Shown here in pieces: positions 45,518 through 55,675 of a stretch of 64,000 bases of DNA. Made by a program: the position numbers and the translations under genes. Source of the stretch: Pedobacter westerhofensis. Lineage in GTDB: Bacteria > Bacteroidota > Bacteroidia > Sphingobacteriales > Sphingobacteriaceae. Numbering within the stretch: position 1 is the stretch's first letter; every line of letters begins with the position of its first letter. The notes under the pieces are model-generated. The model was given only the letters and a program-made list of their open reading frames with translations, was not told the DNA's origin and ran no database searches. The stretch is from positions 310,001 to 374,000 of the forward strand of contig NZ_FXTN01000005.1 of the NCBI RefSeq assembly GCF_900182595.1, in the 5' to 3' direction.

Positions 45518-46315
45518 ATGGCAAAGACAATATTTATTACCGGAGCATCGGCAGGCATAGGCAAGGCAACAGCAAAATTCTTCTCAGAAAAAGGCTGGAA
45601 CGTGATCGCAACTATGCGTACACCTGAAAACGAAAAAGAACTCAATCTGCTAAGCAATGTGACTTTACTTCCCTTAGATGTAACTAACCCGGCACAGATC
45701 AAAGAAACAGCAGAAAAAGCCCTGGCACTGGGCGATATAGATGTTGTATTTAATAATGCAGGATACGCCTTGCTGGGAATACTGGAAAGCACTACGGATG
45801 AACAAATTGTTGATCTGATGGAAACCAACTTCTTTGGCGTGGTTCGCGTTACCCAGGCCTTCATTCCCTACTTCAGGGAAAAAGGTTCAGGACTTTTCAT
45901 CACCACAGGTTCTTCTGCAGGCCTGATGGGATTTCCTGTAAGTTCAATGTATGATGCCAGCAAATGGGCACTGGAAGGCTGGAGTGAAAGCCTTTCGTTT
46001 GAACTGCGTGAAGTTGGCATTGGCATTAAAACGATTGAACCCGGCTTGGTTGCTACCAGCGGCGGAGAACGTATGGTAATTGCACAACATCCCGCTTACG
46101 CATCATTGATGGGCAAATTTATGACCGCCATTGCACCAAATGAAAATTTCTCAAAACCGGAACATATCGCAGAGGTGGTGTATGGTGCCGCAACTGACGG
46201 AACAAATCAACTGAGATACGTATGCGGAGAAGATGCAAAGGCCTTGTATGCACAGCGTCTTGCCGGAGGCGATGAAGCTTTCAGAGCAGGACTGGTGCAA
46301 ATGCTTTCATTGTAA
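45518..46315 (+). CDS. Short-chain dehydrogenase/reductase
   Basis: 265 residues. The cofactor motif is TGASAGIGKATAK, followed by NNAGYALLGIL, the catalytic Ser in TTGSSAGLMG and the YDASKWALEG motif (Tyr and Lys). It is a classical SDR with NADPH preference not resolved. The next gene is an AraC-family regulator on the same strand, a common pairing. Substrate unknown. Confidence 0.92.
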   Translation: MAKTIFITGASAGIGKATAKFFSEKGWNVIATMRTPENEKELNLLSNVTLLPLDVTNPAQIKETAEKALALGDIDVVFNNAGYALLGILESTTDEQIVDLMETNFFGVVRVTQAFIPYFREKGSGLFITTGSSAGLMGFPVSSMYDASKWALEGWSESLSFELREVGIGIKTIEPGLVATSGGERMVIAQHPAYASLMGKFMTAIAPNENFSKPEHIAEVVYGAATDGTNQLRYVCGEDAKALYAQRLAGGDEAFRAGLVQMLSL

Positions 46316-46390
46316 CGGATTGATAAAAATTACATTGCAGGTAGATATTGTTCGCGATATTTACCTGCATTAACCCGCAAGGAATTGAAT

Positions 46391-47308
46391 ATGGAACAGC
46401 CGAATAAAATACGCGTCTTTCATTCTATATCAGAAATGCACCGCATTTTTGCATTGCCCCAGCCTCTCCATCCCCTGATCAGCATGCTGGACTACAGTAA
46501 AACACAAATAACGCCTCAGATGCTGGCGCATCCCTTTGTGATGGACTTTTACAACATTACCTACAATGAATCAGCGGGCTGCAGGATGAGATACGGACAA
46601 ACCACCTACGACTTTGCAGAGGGAGGTATGTTTTTTACTTCACCCGGCCAACCCTTGCTGGCTATTGAATCGGCCGAATCAAGTTTAGGTTTTACCCTGC
46701 TGATCCATCCGGACTTCTTACGGAATTACGCATTGGATACCAAAATCAAACGGTATGCATTTTTCTCTTATTCGGTAAATGAATCCCTGCATTTGGCGGG
46801 TAAAGAAAATAAAATCATCAGCACCATCGGCAAAAATATTGATGAAGAACTGCAAACCTCTATAGACGATATTACCCAGGATGTACTGATCTCACAGATT
46901 GAATTGCTGCTCAATTATAGTCAGCGCTACTACAAGCGGCAGTTTATCACCCGCAAGCCATTGAATAACGCCCTGCTGGAGAAACTGGACACCATACTGG
47001 ACAATTATTTTAACGACAAAACGGCATTGATGAACGGTTTGCCAACAGTGCAGTTCCTTTCTGACCAGTTAAACATATCCCCAAAATACTTAGGCGATAT
47101 GCTGCGATCGCTGACCGGGCACAATACGCAACAGCATATTCACATCAGACTGATCGAAAAAAAAGCCAAGGAAGTGTTAACGATAAGCAACCTCACCGTA
47201 GGCGAGATTGCCTTTCAACTGGGATTTGAGCATCCGCAGTCCTTCAGTAAATTATTCAAATCAAAAACAAACCTTTCTCCCCTGGAATTCAGGGCAAGCT
47301 ATAACTGA
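46391..47308 (+). CDS. AraC-family transcriptional regulator
   Basis: 305 residues from the ATG at 46391; an in-frame TTG at 46385 is rejected. The N-terminal sensor part is not like a cupin of AraC proper (EGGMFFTSPGQPLLAIE). The C-terminal double HTH has PTVQFLSDQLNISPKYLGDMLRSLTG and LTVGEIAFQLGFEHPQSFSKLFKSKTNLSPLEFR. It probably regulates the adjacent SDR gene, but no binding site was identified. Confidence 0.92.
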   Translation: MEQPNKIRVFHSISEMHRIFALPQPLHPLISMLDYSKTQITPQMLAHPFVMDFYNITYNESAGCRMRYGQTTYDFAEGGMFFTSPGQPLLAIESAESSLGFTLLIHPDFLRNYALDTKIKRYAFFSYSVNESLHLAGKENKIISTIGKNIDEELQTSIDDITQDVLISQIELLLNYSQRYYKRQFITRKPLNNALLEKLDTILDNYFNDKTALMNGLPTVQFLSDQLNISPKYLGDMLRSLTGHNTQQHIHIRLIEKKAKEVLTISNLTVGEIAFQLGFEHPQSFSKLFKSKTNLSPLEFRASYN

Positions 47309-47467
47309 TGATGCAAATGGTCCTTATTTTGACTCCAAAGCTGGTATAACAGGCTCCCAGGTTTGCCTCTTAGCCGGCTTACTTTCGAAGAAGCATCCCA
47401 AATCTGATGAATAAACTTAGCGGGGTACCCTTGGTAAGAATGGCAGAGCCTAACGTTAGCAGGGACT

Positions 47468-48064
47468 TTATTTCACCGGAGGTAAATTAGGTTTTGTATA
47501 TTCTTTCCTGATCCGGCTCAAAGTTTCCCTTGATATCCCTAAATAAGAAGCTACCATATGCAGCGGCACCTGATCAAATACTTCGGGATATGTTTTTTGA
47601 AATTCAATATATTTTTCTTCTGCAGAGCTGCTGATTAAAGAAAAAATGCGCCGCTGACTTGCTTCATAGGCCCTGGCCAGCAGTTTTTCATTGAATAACC
47701 TTAATGCCGGAATTCCAGCCATTAATTCTTCCCAGCTTTCTTTCGTCCAAATGAGAACAGTGCTTGCCGCGAGTGCTTCGATATTGTACGCTGAGGGCTT
47801 GCCAAGATTATAACTTTCCTGATCAGTAATCCACCAGTTCTTAATCGCAAATCTAACGGTATGATCGGTTCCGCCCTGATCAAACCGGTAAAGCCTGAAA
47901 ACACCGCTGGTGATAAAACAATTAAACTTTAACACTTCGCCATCATGGAGGATCGACTGCCATTTCCGTAATGTTTTTTCCCTGCCCGCCGTCTTCATCA
48001 CCTGCAATTCCTGATCAGAAATATCAACCCACTCACGTAAATATTTTTCGAATACTTCAAACAT
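47468..48064 (-). CDS. Crp/Fnr-family transcriptional regulator
   Basis: 198 residues from the ATG at 48064; a TTG at 48073 is rejected. A cyclic-nucleotide-binding-like sensor (GEVLKFNCFITSGVFRLYRFD, LAASTVLIWTKESW) is followed by a HTH (HMVASYLGISRETLSRIRKEY). The sensor lacks the usual cAMP-binding FFGE-like motif, as in many Bacteroidota Crp paralogues, so the effector is unknown. It lies between an AraC regulator and an amidase gene. Confidence 0.9.
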   Translation of the reverse strand: MFEVFEKYLREWVDISDQELQVMKTAGREKTLRKWQSILHDGEVLKFNCFITSGVFRLYRFDQGGTDHTVRFAIKNWWITDQESYNLGKPSAYNIEALAASTVLIWTKESWEELMAGIPALRLFNEKLLARAYEASQRRIFSLISSSAEEKYIEFQKTYPEVFDQVPLHMVASYLGISRETLSRIRKEYTKPNLPPVK

Positions 48065-48137
48065 GCTACGCAAAGGTAGTAAATATGGAGGATCCCGGGG
48101 TTAATTCATCATCAGGAATTGCTAGTAATAAATGTGA

Positions 48138-49565
48138 TTATATATTGGGATGAAGACCGCGTACTTCGCTTACACTTTCCAGTAGCGACGCTACATGTAA
48201 AATAGTAGACTCTGCCAGCCAGCTGCCCACCACCTGCACGCTGATCGGCAAGCCCTCAGTACTGGTGCCAAACCGCATAGAAATCCCCGGCAAACCAGTA
48301 ACATTTAATGGCACAGTTGCCCCCTGCAAATAAGTAGCATCCACTTTCTGCCCATTAATAATGAACTCCTCCACACCATGTTTATGTGCGGGAACAGGCA
48401 ATACCGGAGTTAGCAGTACATCATATTTCTGGAAATATGCGGCAAAGCCATCACGCAGCCGCTCTGCTCCCTGCTCAGCATCAATAAAGTCTGCCATAGA
48501 GGTATCCGGCAGCGAAAGCATCGTTTTTGCCATCCTGTAAATCTCGTGTTCACTCCGGCCGGCAGTAGCTTCTTTGAAAGCCTCTTTCATTTCCATCACA
48601 TGCAGCCTGTTAAATACGTCCAGGGCAAAGTCACGCTCCAGTGCCGGAATGCGTACCGGCTCTACAACAAGACCCATACTTTTTAGTGCTTCGGCAGCAG
48701 CAACAACTGTAGCGGCCACCTCAGGATCAACAGGTCCGAAACCCGGTTCTACCAGCCAGCCAATTCTCAGCTGACGATTGGGAGCGCTGCCTGTTCCCGC
48801 ATCAAATTGTGCGGTACTGTAAGCATATCCATCAAGGCCATCAGGGCCTGCAAGTACGGAGAAGGCAAGTGAAAGATCACGGATGCTGCGCGCCATTGGC
48901 CCTACATGCCAGAAACGTCGTGGTACCCTCGGCCATACACCTGTCATTGGTACCCGCCCATGTGTAGCCTTAAGGGAAACAATACCTGTTTGAGCGGCCG
49001 GCCCGCGCACGGATATGGCAAGGTCTGTACCCAATCCTATTGGCGACATGCCCGCAGCAATGGCAGCGGATTCACCACCGCTCGATCCGCCAGGGGTACG
49101 GCTAAGGTCCCAGGGATTGTTAGACCTGCCGCTGAGTAAATTGTCGCTCTCAATCCAGTAGGAAAATTCAGGAAGATTAGTTTTAGCTAACAAAATACCA
49201 CCGGCCTGTTTCATACGCGCTACACTGGTGGCATCATCTTCAGGATTACGCCCCCTGAAGATCGGAGAGCCGCGCTGAGTTAAAATATTGGCAGTGTCAA
49301 TAGAATCTTTTACAGTAAAGGGCACCCCGTGAAAAGGCCCCAGCTCATCGCCTCTAAGTACTGCCGCCTCAGCAGCACGGGCAGCTTCAAGTGCATTCCC
49401 CGCTACAGTAACGATAGCGTTGATTTCCGGGTTAAGGGCTGTTATACGATCAAGGTGTGCCTGTACTACTTCTACCGGAGAAATTTCGCGTTTACGGATC
49501 ATTTGTGCCAGGCTGCTGGCATCCTGATAGTAAATAACATCTGGCTGACTGTTTTGAGTTTTCAT
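48138..49565 (-). CDS. Amidase signature family protein
   Basis: 475 residues, no signal peptide. The catalytic Lys is in GVPFTVKDSIDTANI, the Gly/Ser-rich signature is GGSSGGESAAIAAG, and the nucleophile Ser is in TDLAISVRGPAA. The latter has Ala-Ile before Ser in place of Gly-Gly. It hydrolyses an amide of unknown structure. It is read toward the Crp regulator. Confidence 0.92.
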   Translation of the reverse strand: MKTQNSQPDVIYYQDASSLAQMIRKREISPVEVVQAHLDRITALNPEINAIVTVAGNALEAARAAEAAVLRGDELGPFHGVPFTVKDSIDTANILTQRGSPIFRGRNPEDDATSVARMKQAGGILLAKTNLPEFSYWIESDNLLSGRSNNPWDLSRTPGGSSGGESAAIAAGMSPIGLGTDLAISVRGPAAQTGIVSLKATHGRVPMTGVWPRVPRRFWHVGPMARSIRDLSLAFSVLAGPDGLDGYAYSTAQFDAGTGSAPNRQLRIGWLVEPGFGPVDPEVAATVVAAAEALKSMGLVVEPVRIPALERDFALDVFNRLHVMEMKEAFKEATAGRSEHEIYRMAKTMLSLPDTSMADFIDAEQGAERLRDGFAAYFQKYDVLLTPVLPVPAHKHGVEEFIINGQKVDATYLQGATVPLNVTGLPGISMRFGTSTEGLPISVQVVGSWLAESTILHVASLLESVSEVRGLHPNI

Positions 49566-49763
49566 CTTCTTTAAAATATGAGTTTAAGACTGTGCCGCTG
49601 ACTAACCCAGTGCCTAAACAAAAGTGGCTACAAACGTGCAGCACAAACGAAGTCATATCGTACAATCTCACGTTGACATTTGTCACGCTTTTATAGCATA
49701 CTTTTAGCATATTTATAACTTAACCGCAGTAAGCGCGTTAAATCAGAAGAAAAAAACAGCAGG

Positions 49764-50198
49764 ATGATAGAAAACAATATAAAAGTTAGAAAAGCAAACA
49801 TGTCCGACTTACCCGCAATCTACAGGTTCATCTGTGAACTCGAAGATGAAGTGCTTGATTACAAACAGTTTCAGCAAATTTTCGAAGAAAATCTCCACAA
49901 TCCAAACTGGCTGTATGTTCTTGCAGAAGATGAAACAGAAGGAATTGGATTTATAAGCCTGCATACGCACAAACTTTTACATCATAACGGACTGGTTGCC
50001 GAAATACAGGAGTTTTATACCAGCAAAAAATCCAGAGGCAAAGGAGTGGGCAGGCTCCTGATGAATTATGTGATAAATTCTGCGCAAAGCCAGAACGTAA
50101 AAAGCATTGAAGTGACCTCAAACAAAAAAAGAGCAGAGAACATCAAAGTTTACGAAAGCCTTGGCTTTAAACTAACGCATAATAAGTTTACGCTGTAA
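49764..50198 (+). CDS. GNAT-family N-acetyltransferase
   Basis: 144 residues. The acetyl-CoA motif is SRGKGVGRLLMNYVINSA, preceded by LVAEIQEFYTSKK, with VYESLGFKLTHNKF at the end. The general resemblance is to aminoglycoside 6'-acetyltransferase-like GNATs, but the substrate is not predictable. It is a single gene with a 198-bp gap upstream that holds no clear gene. Confidence 0.88.
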   Translation: MIENNIKVRKANMSDLPAIYRFICELEDEVLDYKQFQQIFEENLHNPNWLYVLAEDETEGIGFISLHTHKLLHHNGLVAEIQEFYTSKKSRGKGVGRLLMNYVINSAQSQNVKSIEVTSNKKRAENIKVYESLGFKLTHNKFTL

Positions 50199-50209
50199 GC
50201 GTCCGTAAT

Positions 50210-51109
50210 TTACTTCTTCACAGGAAGATCAACCCGCGAAAAGAGATTGGGATAATCTGTAATGATACCGTCCACGCCCAAGCCCACCATGTACTGCATC
50301 TCCTTTGGGCTGTTTACCGTCCAGGGGATGATCCTGATCCCCGCAGCGTGGCAGCGGTCTACAAGTCCTTTGCCCACCAGCACTGAATATGGGCTGTAAA
50401 CCGTAGGGCTAAATCCAAGGTCTTTGATATTGTTCTCAAAATCCTCCTTTTCATCAATCATCAGCGCAGTCCTAATTTTGGGATATTTTTCATGCACATA
50501 TTGAAGGCTCCTGATATCAAAGGCCTGGATGATCGTGCGCTTACTGATCTTCTTCGCATTCACCACATCCATCACCAGCTGTGAAAATTCTGCCGGTTCC
50601 GGATGAAATTCCAAATCGCCCTTACGTACAGTTTTGATCTCAATCCCATAATTTGGCTTAGGCAGTTTATGCAGCTTTACATAGGCTTCAACAGAATCAA
50701 TCACGTCAGAAAGCAAGGGCTTATAGGCTTTAAACTTTTGCTGTCCCGGGAAGCGTGTATGCAGTTTGCTGCCTACATCAAACTTCCTGATTTCTGCATA
50801 GTCCATATGATACATATTATAGCTCCGTTCATCTTTCAGTGCTATCGCTTTCCCTGCAGGAGTTAAACTGATTTCGTTATTGAAATAAGGCTCATGCGAC
50901 AGCACCACCTGATTGTCTTTAGAGATCACCACGTTCATTCCCAAAGTAGTTACACCAAGGTCAAGAGCCCTCAGCATTCCCGCAATTGTATTCTCCGGCA
51001 TTAAGCCGCGGGCTCCCCTGTTCCCCTGCTTGTCGAAGGTCTGTGCATTCACACGCTGAAAGGTAAAGGCAATAGCCAGCACGAGTAATATCTTTGTTCT
51101 CATCATCAT
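50210..51109 (-). CDS. GDPD-family protein with lost catalytic and metal residues (probable pseudoenzyme)
   Basis: 299 residues with a signal peptide (KILLVLAIAFTFQRVNAQ). It has the GDPD pattern: KQGNRGARGLMPENT, LDLGVTTLGMNVVISKDNQVV, LSHEPYF, GIEIKT and GVDGIITDYPNLF. The family needs His in HRG and Glu and Asp in ELD. Here these are Asn30, Gly57 and Asn59, each one base from the expected codon (AAC vs CAC, GGA vs GAA, AAC vs GAC). His72 and Glu157 remain. It probably cannot hydrolyse glycerophosphodiesters. It may bind a substrate or be a recently inactivated gene. The reading frame is intact. Confidence 0.88.
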   Translation of the reverse strand: MMMRTKILLVLAIAFTFQRVNAQTFDKQGNRGARGLMPENTIAGMLRALDLGVTTLGMNVVISKDNQVVLSHEPYFNNEISLTPAGKAIALKDERSYNMYHMDYAEIRKFDVGSKLHTRFPGQQKFKAYKPLLSDVIDSVEAYVKLHKLPKPNYGIEIKTVRKGDLEFHPEPAEFSQLVMDVVNAKKISKRTIIQAFDIRSLQYVHEKYPKIRTALMIDEKEDFENNIKDLGFSPTVYSPYSVLVGKGLVDRCHAAGIRIIPWTVNSPKEMQYMVGLGVDGIITDYPNLFSRVDLPVKK

Positions 51110-51154
51110 TCAAATAGGTTAATTATAGAAGTACCATCCCACATCTTTATCTTG

Positions 51155-51211
51155 AAAAAAAACCAGGCTGCTACAAGGCTGCCCATCCCGGGAGGCCCTG
51201 AACAACCTGGT
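51155..51211 (-). terminator. Likely terminator after the NTF2-like gene
   Basis: ACCAGG at 51162-51167 pairs with CCTGGT at 51206-51211 and part of the 38-nt interior can pair. Read on the minus strand it is followed by eight T (plus strand A run at 51155-51162). Confidence 0.5.
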
Positions 51212-51237
51212 CGTTTTCAGCGGAGAACATGTCAGTG

Positions 51238-52095
51238 TTATTTCGCCGTAGGTGTATAAATCTGCTCAATCAGATTCCAGTTACGGTCGGGCTGGCGCTC
51301 ATAGATAAACACATAATTGAAAGTCTCTTTCAGATCAGTCCTGTAATCTACCGTAGCCACGCCATAGGTATAAGCCAAATCCCCGCCTGTTGCCTTATCA
51401 GCATCCGTAGTTTTATAGGTTACCCTTTCCATCACGCTGTTATAAAATGCTACGATTTTGTCTTTACCGATGATCGGTTCATATCCCGGGAAAATCACCC
51501 TCGAATCCGGATTCAAAAAGCCGCCAAATGCACCGATGCCATGAGATTTAATCATTGCGCTCAGCGTTTTTTCTGTGGTCAGGATAATCTCCTTACCTGC
51601 AGCGATTTGTTTAGGCCCCAGAAACTGAGGTTTAAAATAATCCTTAGCTTCTACAAAACTGTTCACAACCGGATGCAGCGGTTTGTTATGGGAAGCACCG
51701 ATATCAATAACCAGCTCCCATTTTCCATTGATTGCTTTCCATACAGACAAATATTCTCCGTAAGCTTTAGAAGCACCCTCAACCACATATGCCCCGCTGG
51801 TTACGCCCCAGTCGCCACTGCGCGATACCCTTGCGTAGTCAGGAGTCCAGCTTAAATCCTTAGTGCCCGGCTCGTTTGCAAAATAAGTTTTTGCATTTAC
51901 CGGATTTGGCCTGAACACCAATGCATTATTGGCACTAAAAGAGTTAAAGGCAGATCTTTCACCATTTTTTGCCACTGCTTCGGCAAATTCCTGTTCTGCT
52001 TTTAATAACGATTTGGTAGTACCGTCAGTACGCTGTGCATATGCCCCAAGCGTGATTGTTGCAGCCAACAGGGTGCAGATTATTTTATTGATCAT
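51238..52095 (-). CDS. Secreted NTF2-like (DUF4440/SnoaL-type) protein, two modules
   Basis: 285 residues with signal peptide MINKIICTLLAATITLGAYAQ. Residues 25-150 (LLKAEQEFAEAVAKNG, DWGVTSGAYVVEG, YLSVWKAINGKWELVIDIG) and 160-285 (ILTTEKTLSAMIKSHGIGAF, LAYTYGVATVDY, YVFIYERQPDRNWNLIEQIY) both look like NTF2-fold modules. Function unknown. It lies 20 bp downstream of cysS on the same strand. Confidence 0.82.
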   Translation of the reverse strand: MINKIICTLLAATITLGAYAQRTDGTTKSLLKAEQEFAEAVAKNGERSAFNSFSANNALVFRPNPVNAKTYFANEPGTKDLSWTPDYARVSRSGDWGVTSGAYVVEGASKAYGEYLSVWKAINGKWELVIDIGASHNKPLHPVVNSFVEAKDYFKPQFLGPKQIAAGKEIILTTEKTLSAMIKSHGIGAFGGFLNPDSRVIFPGYEPIIGKDKIVAFYNSVMERVTYKTTDADKATGGDLAYTYGVATVDYRTDLKETFNYVFIYERQPDRNWNLIEQIYTPTAK

Positions 52096-52115
52096 TTTAG
52101 ATAGGTAATATTAAA

Positions 52116-53579
52116 TTATATTTTATTCCAGGTAGTGCCTTCCTTGCTGTCTTTTAACTGGATACCAATATCCTGAAGCCCGATGCGGATCTTATCAGAG
52201 GTAGCATAGTCCTTATTCTCTTTCGCGCTTTTGCGGATATCGATCACCATGTTCAGCACATCGTTCAGTTCGGTATTGGAAGAATCTTCGTCCTTCAGGC
52301 CAAAGATATCATATACAAACTCCTGCATCAGGTGCTTTAAGTTATCCAGTTCCCGCTCTGATATTTTGCCTTTACCGTCATAAACCGTATTGATAATTCT
52401 TGCGGCTTCAAACAACTCTGCAATCACTACCGGACTGTTAAAGTCGTCATTCATGGCTTTGATACAGTTGTCTCTGATCACTGCAATGTTAAACTCACTT
52501 ACATCTGAAGTTGGCGTCAGTTTATCCAGTAAGCTCAGCGAATTCATCAGGCGCCTGAACCCTTTTTCAGAAGCATCCAGTGCATCATTGGAGAAATCCA
52601 GCGTACTGCGGTAATGTGCCTGCAGCATGAAAAACTTAACCGTCATCGGGCTGTATCCTTTTTTAAGCAAAGGATGCTCGCCGCTGAACAACTGTAAAGG
52701 CATAAAGCCATTACCCGCAGTCTTAGACATCCTTGATCCATTTACCGTAAGCATATTGGTATGCATCCAGTACTTGGCAGGGTGTTTATGGTAACAAGCC
52801 TCAGACTGTGCTATTTCGTTGGTATGGTGCGTTGCCGCAAGGTCCATTCCGCCCCCGTGGATATCAAATTCTGCACCCAGATATTTGGCACTCATGGCAG
52901 AGCATTCAATATGCCAGCCCGGGAAACCCACTCCCCAGGGCGAAGGCCAGCGCATCAGCGTTTCCGGCTTGGCTTTGATCCACAGCGCAAAATCCAGCCT
53001 CCCGCGTTTCTCGTCCTGACCGGTAAGCTCCCTCGTGTTCGCCATCATATCATCCAGGTTACGGTTGGTCAGTACCGTATAATTATAAGTCTTGTTATAT
53101 TTCTCCACATCAAAATATACCGTCCCGTTAACCTCATAGGCATAGCCATTTTTGATGATATCGGTAATCATTTCAATTTGCTCAATGATATGGCCCGTAG
53201 CGGTTGGCTCTATACTTGGCGGCAGGGTATTGAACATCCGCAGTACATCGTGGAAACCAAGCGTATACTTCTGAACAATTTCCATTGGCTCCAGCTGCTC
53301 CAGTTTTGCGCGTTTTGCAAACTTATCATCACCCTCGTCACGGTCGCCCTCAAGATGACCTGCATCTGTAATATTGCGCACATAACGTACCTTATAACCT
53401 AAATATTTCAGATATCTGAAGATCAGGTCAAAAGAGATGAAAGTACGGCAGTTACCCAAATGCACATCACTGTAAACAGTAGGCCCGCAAACATACATTC
53501 CCACATGGTCGCCATGCAGGGGCTCAAAGTTTTCTTTTTTGCGGGTAAGGGTATTGTATAGCTGTAAGCCGTTTTCCAT
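52116..53579 (-). CDS. cysS: Cysteinyl-tRNA synthetase
   Basis: 487 residues. The zinc and HIGH region is [19 protein letters not shown] (HLGN for HIGH), with [19 protein letters not shown], and the KMSKS-like motif is [23 protein letters not shown] and [24 protein letters not shown] are typical. It charges tRNA-Cys. Confidence 0.97.
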   Translation of the reverse strand: MENGLQLYNTLTRKKENFEPLHGDHVGMYVCGPTVYSDVHLGNCRTFISFDLIFRYLKYLGYKVRYVRNITDAGHLEGDRDEGDDKFAKRAKLEQLEPMEIVQKYTLGFHDVLRMFNTLPPSIEPTATGHIIEQIEMITDIIKNGYAYEVNGTVYFDVEKYNKTYNYTVLTNRNLDDMMANTRELTGQDEKRGRLDFALWIKAKPETLMRWPSPWGVGFPGWHIECSAMSAKYLGAEFDIHGGGMDLAATHHTNEIAQSEACYHKHPAKYWMHTNMLTVNGSRMSKTAGNGFMPLQLFSGEHPLLKKGYSPMTVKFFMLQAHYRSTLDFSNDALDASEKGFRRLMNSLSLLDKLTPTSDVSEFNIAVIRDNCIKAMNDDFNSPVVIAELFEAARIINTVYDGKGKISERELDNLKHLMQEFVYDIFGLKDEDSSNTELNDVLNMVIDIRKSAKENKDYATSDKIRIGLQDIGIQLKDSKEGTTWNKI

Positions 53580-53699
53580 CGGTATTTATATTATTTCGTA
53601 ATTTATATGTCGTTTCGCCCGGGTATATCCGGCAACGTTACAATTTTCGCGGGACAATCCTCAGATCCCGACTGGCAAAGGTAAAGATTTACCAATATA

Positions 53700-54809
53700 T
53701 TAATTGATCCTAATGTCACTTCTTACCGGGAAATGGTCTGATAACCGGGCCTGGATAATCCTGTGGTTTACAATCTTTATGGGTTTGGTAGCAGAGATAT
53801 AATCGATCTGGAAATTAGGAAATTTCCCATTATATGTACGGCCAAGCCCTGTGCCCTCTTCAACAAAAGAATTATTCAATGATTTGGTCAGCTGCGTCAC
53901 GGCGTACGAAGCGGGAGTATCATTAAAATCGCCGGCAATCAAAAACGGCGTTTTGCAGGTTTTCATATGCGCTTTCATAATGTCAACCTGAGCACTGCGC
54001 TTTGCAAAAGCGGCTTTGAGCATCCTAAGAATACGTTTTGCAGGTGTAAGCTTTGCCTCCATATCCTTTTTTACCTGGTCCAGGTAGTCATAATCCTGTT
54101 TATCAAATGATATCGACTGCAGGTGGACATTATAAACCCTAACCTTTCTGCCCTTCACCATAATATCCACAAAGATGCTCGCATTGCCCCCGTGGTTGGT
54201 ACTGAAAGAGATTGTACCCTGGTCTACAATCGGATATCTCGAAAAAATAGCCAGCCCCATCGCTTCATAGTTATTCTCTGAAGTAGGAATAAAATAATAG
54301 TTGGGGGTCTTTAACATATGTTTAAGGCTGTCTGTAATATCAAAAGGGCCTTTCCGGCGCGAGTAATATTCCTGGAAACAGATAATATCCGGGTCTTCAT
54401 TTTTTACCACGGCCAGCATCTGCTGCTTTACCGACTCATTGTTGTCTTCGCCATAGGGTTTAAAGCTATGCACATTGTACGTCATCATCCGTACCAGATC
54501 AGGACTGGTTTTTGGGCCTTTGCCGGCTTCACCGATAAAACCTACGGTAGCAATCAGCGCATGCCAGCCCGAAGCAATCACCGCGACGGTGATCAGCGCA
54601 AAAATAATCCTGCGGCGCATCAGCCAGAAGATCACCATCAGCCCATTCAGCAGCAGCAAAAAAGGATAGGCCAACCCAAAAAATGCAATCAAAGCATGTT
54701 CACGCGGATCAAATTTACCCGCAATCATGCCAAGTACCAGCGCAAAGGCCAGTACAATTCCCAGGAGCAGGTATATCTTAGTGAAAAATGTGATTCTGCG
54801 TTTCTTCAT
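53700..54809 (-). CDS. Membrane-anchored endonuclease/exonuclease/phosphatase (EEP) family protein
   Basis: 369 residues. Three N-terminal transmembrane helices (about 9-28, 38-62, 69-88) precede an EEP domain with MTYNVHSFKPYG, DIICFQEYY, FLIAGDFNDTPASYAV and LSDHFPVRSDI. The catalytic domain should face the outside. EEP proteins cut phosphodiester bonds in nucleic acids or lipids; the substrate is unknown. It begins exactly where the rhomboid gene ends (54809). Confidence 0.9.
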   Translation of the reverse strand: MKKRRITFFTKIYLLLGIVLAFALVLGMIAGKFDPREHALIAFFGLAYPFLLLLNGLMVIFWLMRRRIIFALITVAVIASGWHALIATVGFIGEAGKGPKTSPDLVRMMTYNVHSFKPYGEDNNESVKQQMLAVVKNEDPDIICFQEYYSRRKGPFDITDSLKHMLKTPNYYFIPTSENNYEAMGLAIFSRYPIVDQGTISFSTNHGGNASIFVDIMVKGRKVRVYNVHLQSISFDKQDYDYLDQVKKDMEAKLTPAKRILRMLKAAFAKRSAQVDIMKAHMKTCKTPFLIAGDFNDTPASYAVTQLTKSLNNSFVEEGTGLGRTYNGKFPNFQIDYISATKPIKIVNHRIIQARLSDHFPVRSDIRIN

Positions 54810-55675
54810 TAATTTTTGCTCGCCTTAAAAAGGGTTTCCTTCTCTTCTTTACTCAGCTTATCATAGCCCGACTTGGAAATCTTATCCAGGATCATATCAA
54901 TTTCTTTCTCGTTTACCTTGGCGCTGTTATTTTTCGCCCCGGCTTTTGCTGCCGGATTTTTAACCACCTTTAACTTTGGCTTTGCCTTAAAAACAGCACT
55001 CCAGTCGTGCCCGCTTTGCAGCATTTTAATATAGATAAAGCCCATAAATGCACCACCCAGATGCGCAAAACTTCCGCCGGGATTGGCATAACCTATTCCG
55101 ATCAGATCAATCAGGAGGTATACCAGTACAACATACCTCAGTTTTACCGTGCCGATAAACATCAGGCTGATGGTGTAATCAGGCAGCAGTGTAGTTACCG
55201 CTACCGCTATAGCCATCACCGAGGCAGAAGAGCCGATAACCGTTGCAGCAAATGCCATTGGCACAAAGGGCGGAAAGGTGTTAAATGCAAGTGCAAAGAA
55301 CAAGGCACCCATGATACCCCCGGTAAGGTATACAAAGTGGAACTGCCGGGGTTTTAAAAAATCAATGAAGATGTTCCCCATCCAGAACAGCCATAACATG
55401 TTAAACAGGATATGGAAGATATCTTCGTGCAGGAACTGGTACGTCAGCACCGTATAAAAACGGAAAGGCAGTTTTGGCAATGCCGCCGGAAAGGCAAAAT
55501 ACTCCTTTGCATAGTCAAGGAAACGGATGTTCGTATTCCCTGCCAGAAAATACGTGACCCCAAAAAGTGCTACGGCTACAAAAACAATGGTATTGATCCC
55601 GATATAAAAAAACACAGGGTTCCCGGAGCGGAAGACTTTGTATTTAAGATCTGCTAAAAGATTATTCTTAGTCAT
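54809..55675 (-). CDS. Rhomboid-family intramembrane protease (first of two)
   Basis: 288 residues, six transmembrane helices. The catalytic Ser region is VIGSSASVMAI and the catalytic His is in SFAHLGGAFMGF. The usual GxSG becomes GSSAS. A Lys/Ala-rich cytosolic tail (about 225-288) ends in a helical part. It overlaps the next rhomboid gene by 8 bp. Confidence 0.9.
   Translation of the reverse strand: MTKNNLLADLKYKVFRSGNPVFFYIGINTIVFVAVALFGVTYFLAGNTNIRFLDYAKEYFAFPAALPKLPFRFYTVLTYQFLHEDIFHILFNMLWLFWMGNIFIDFLKPRQFHFVYLTGGIMGALFFALAFNTFPPFVPMAFAATVIGSSASVMAIAVAVTTLLPDYTISLMFIGTVKLRYVVLVYLLIDLIGIGYANPGGSFAHLGGAFMGFIYIKMLQSGHDWSAVFKAKPKLKVVKNPAAKAGAKNNSAKVNEKEIDMILDKISKSGYDKLSKEEKETLFKASKN

Noticed and set aside
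49329..49574. Small ORF opposite the amidase start
   Set aside because: It has no motif and is antisense to a clear coding frame.
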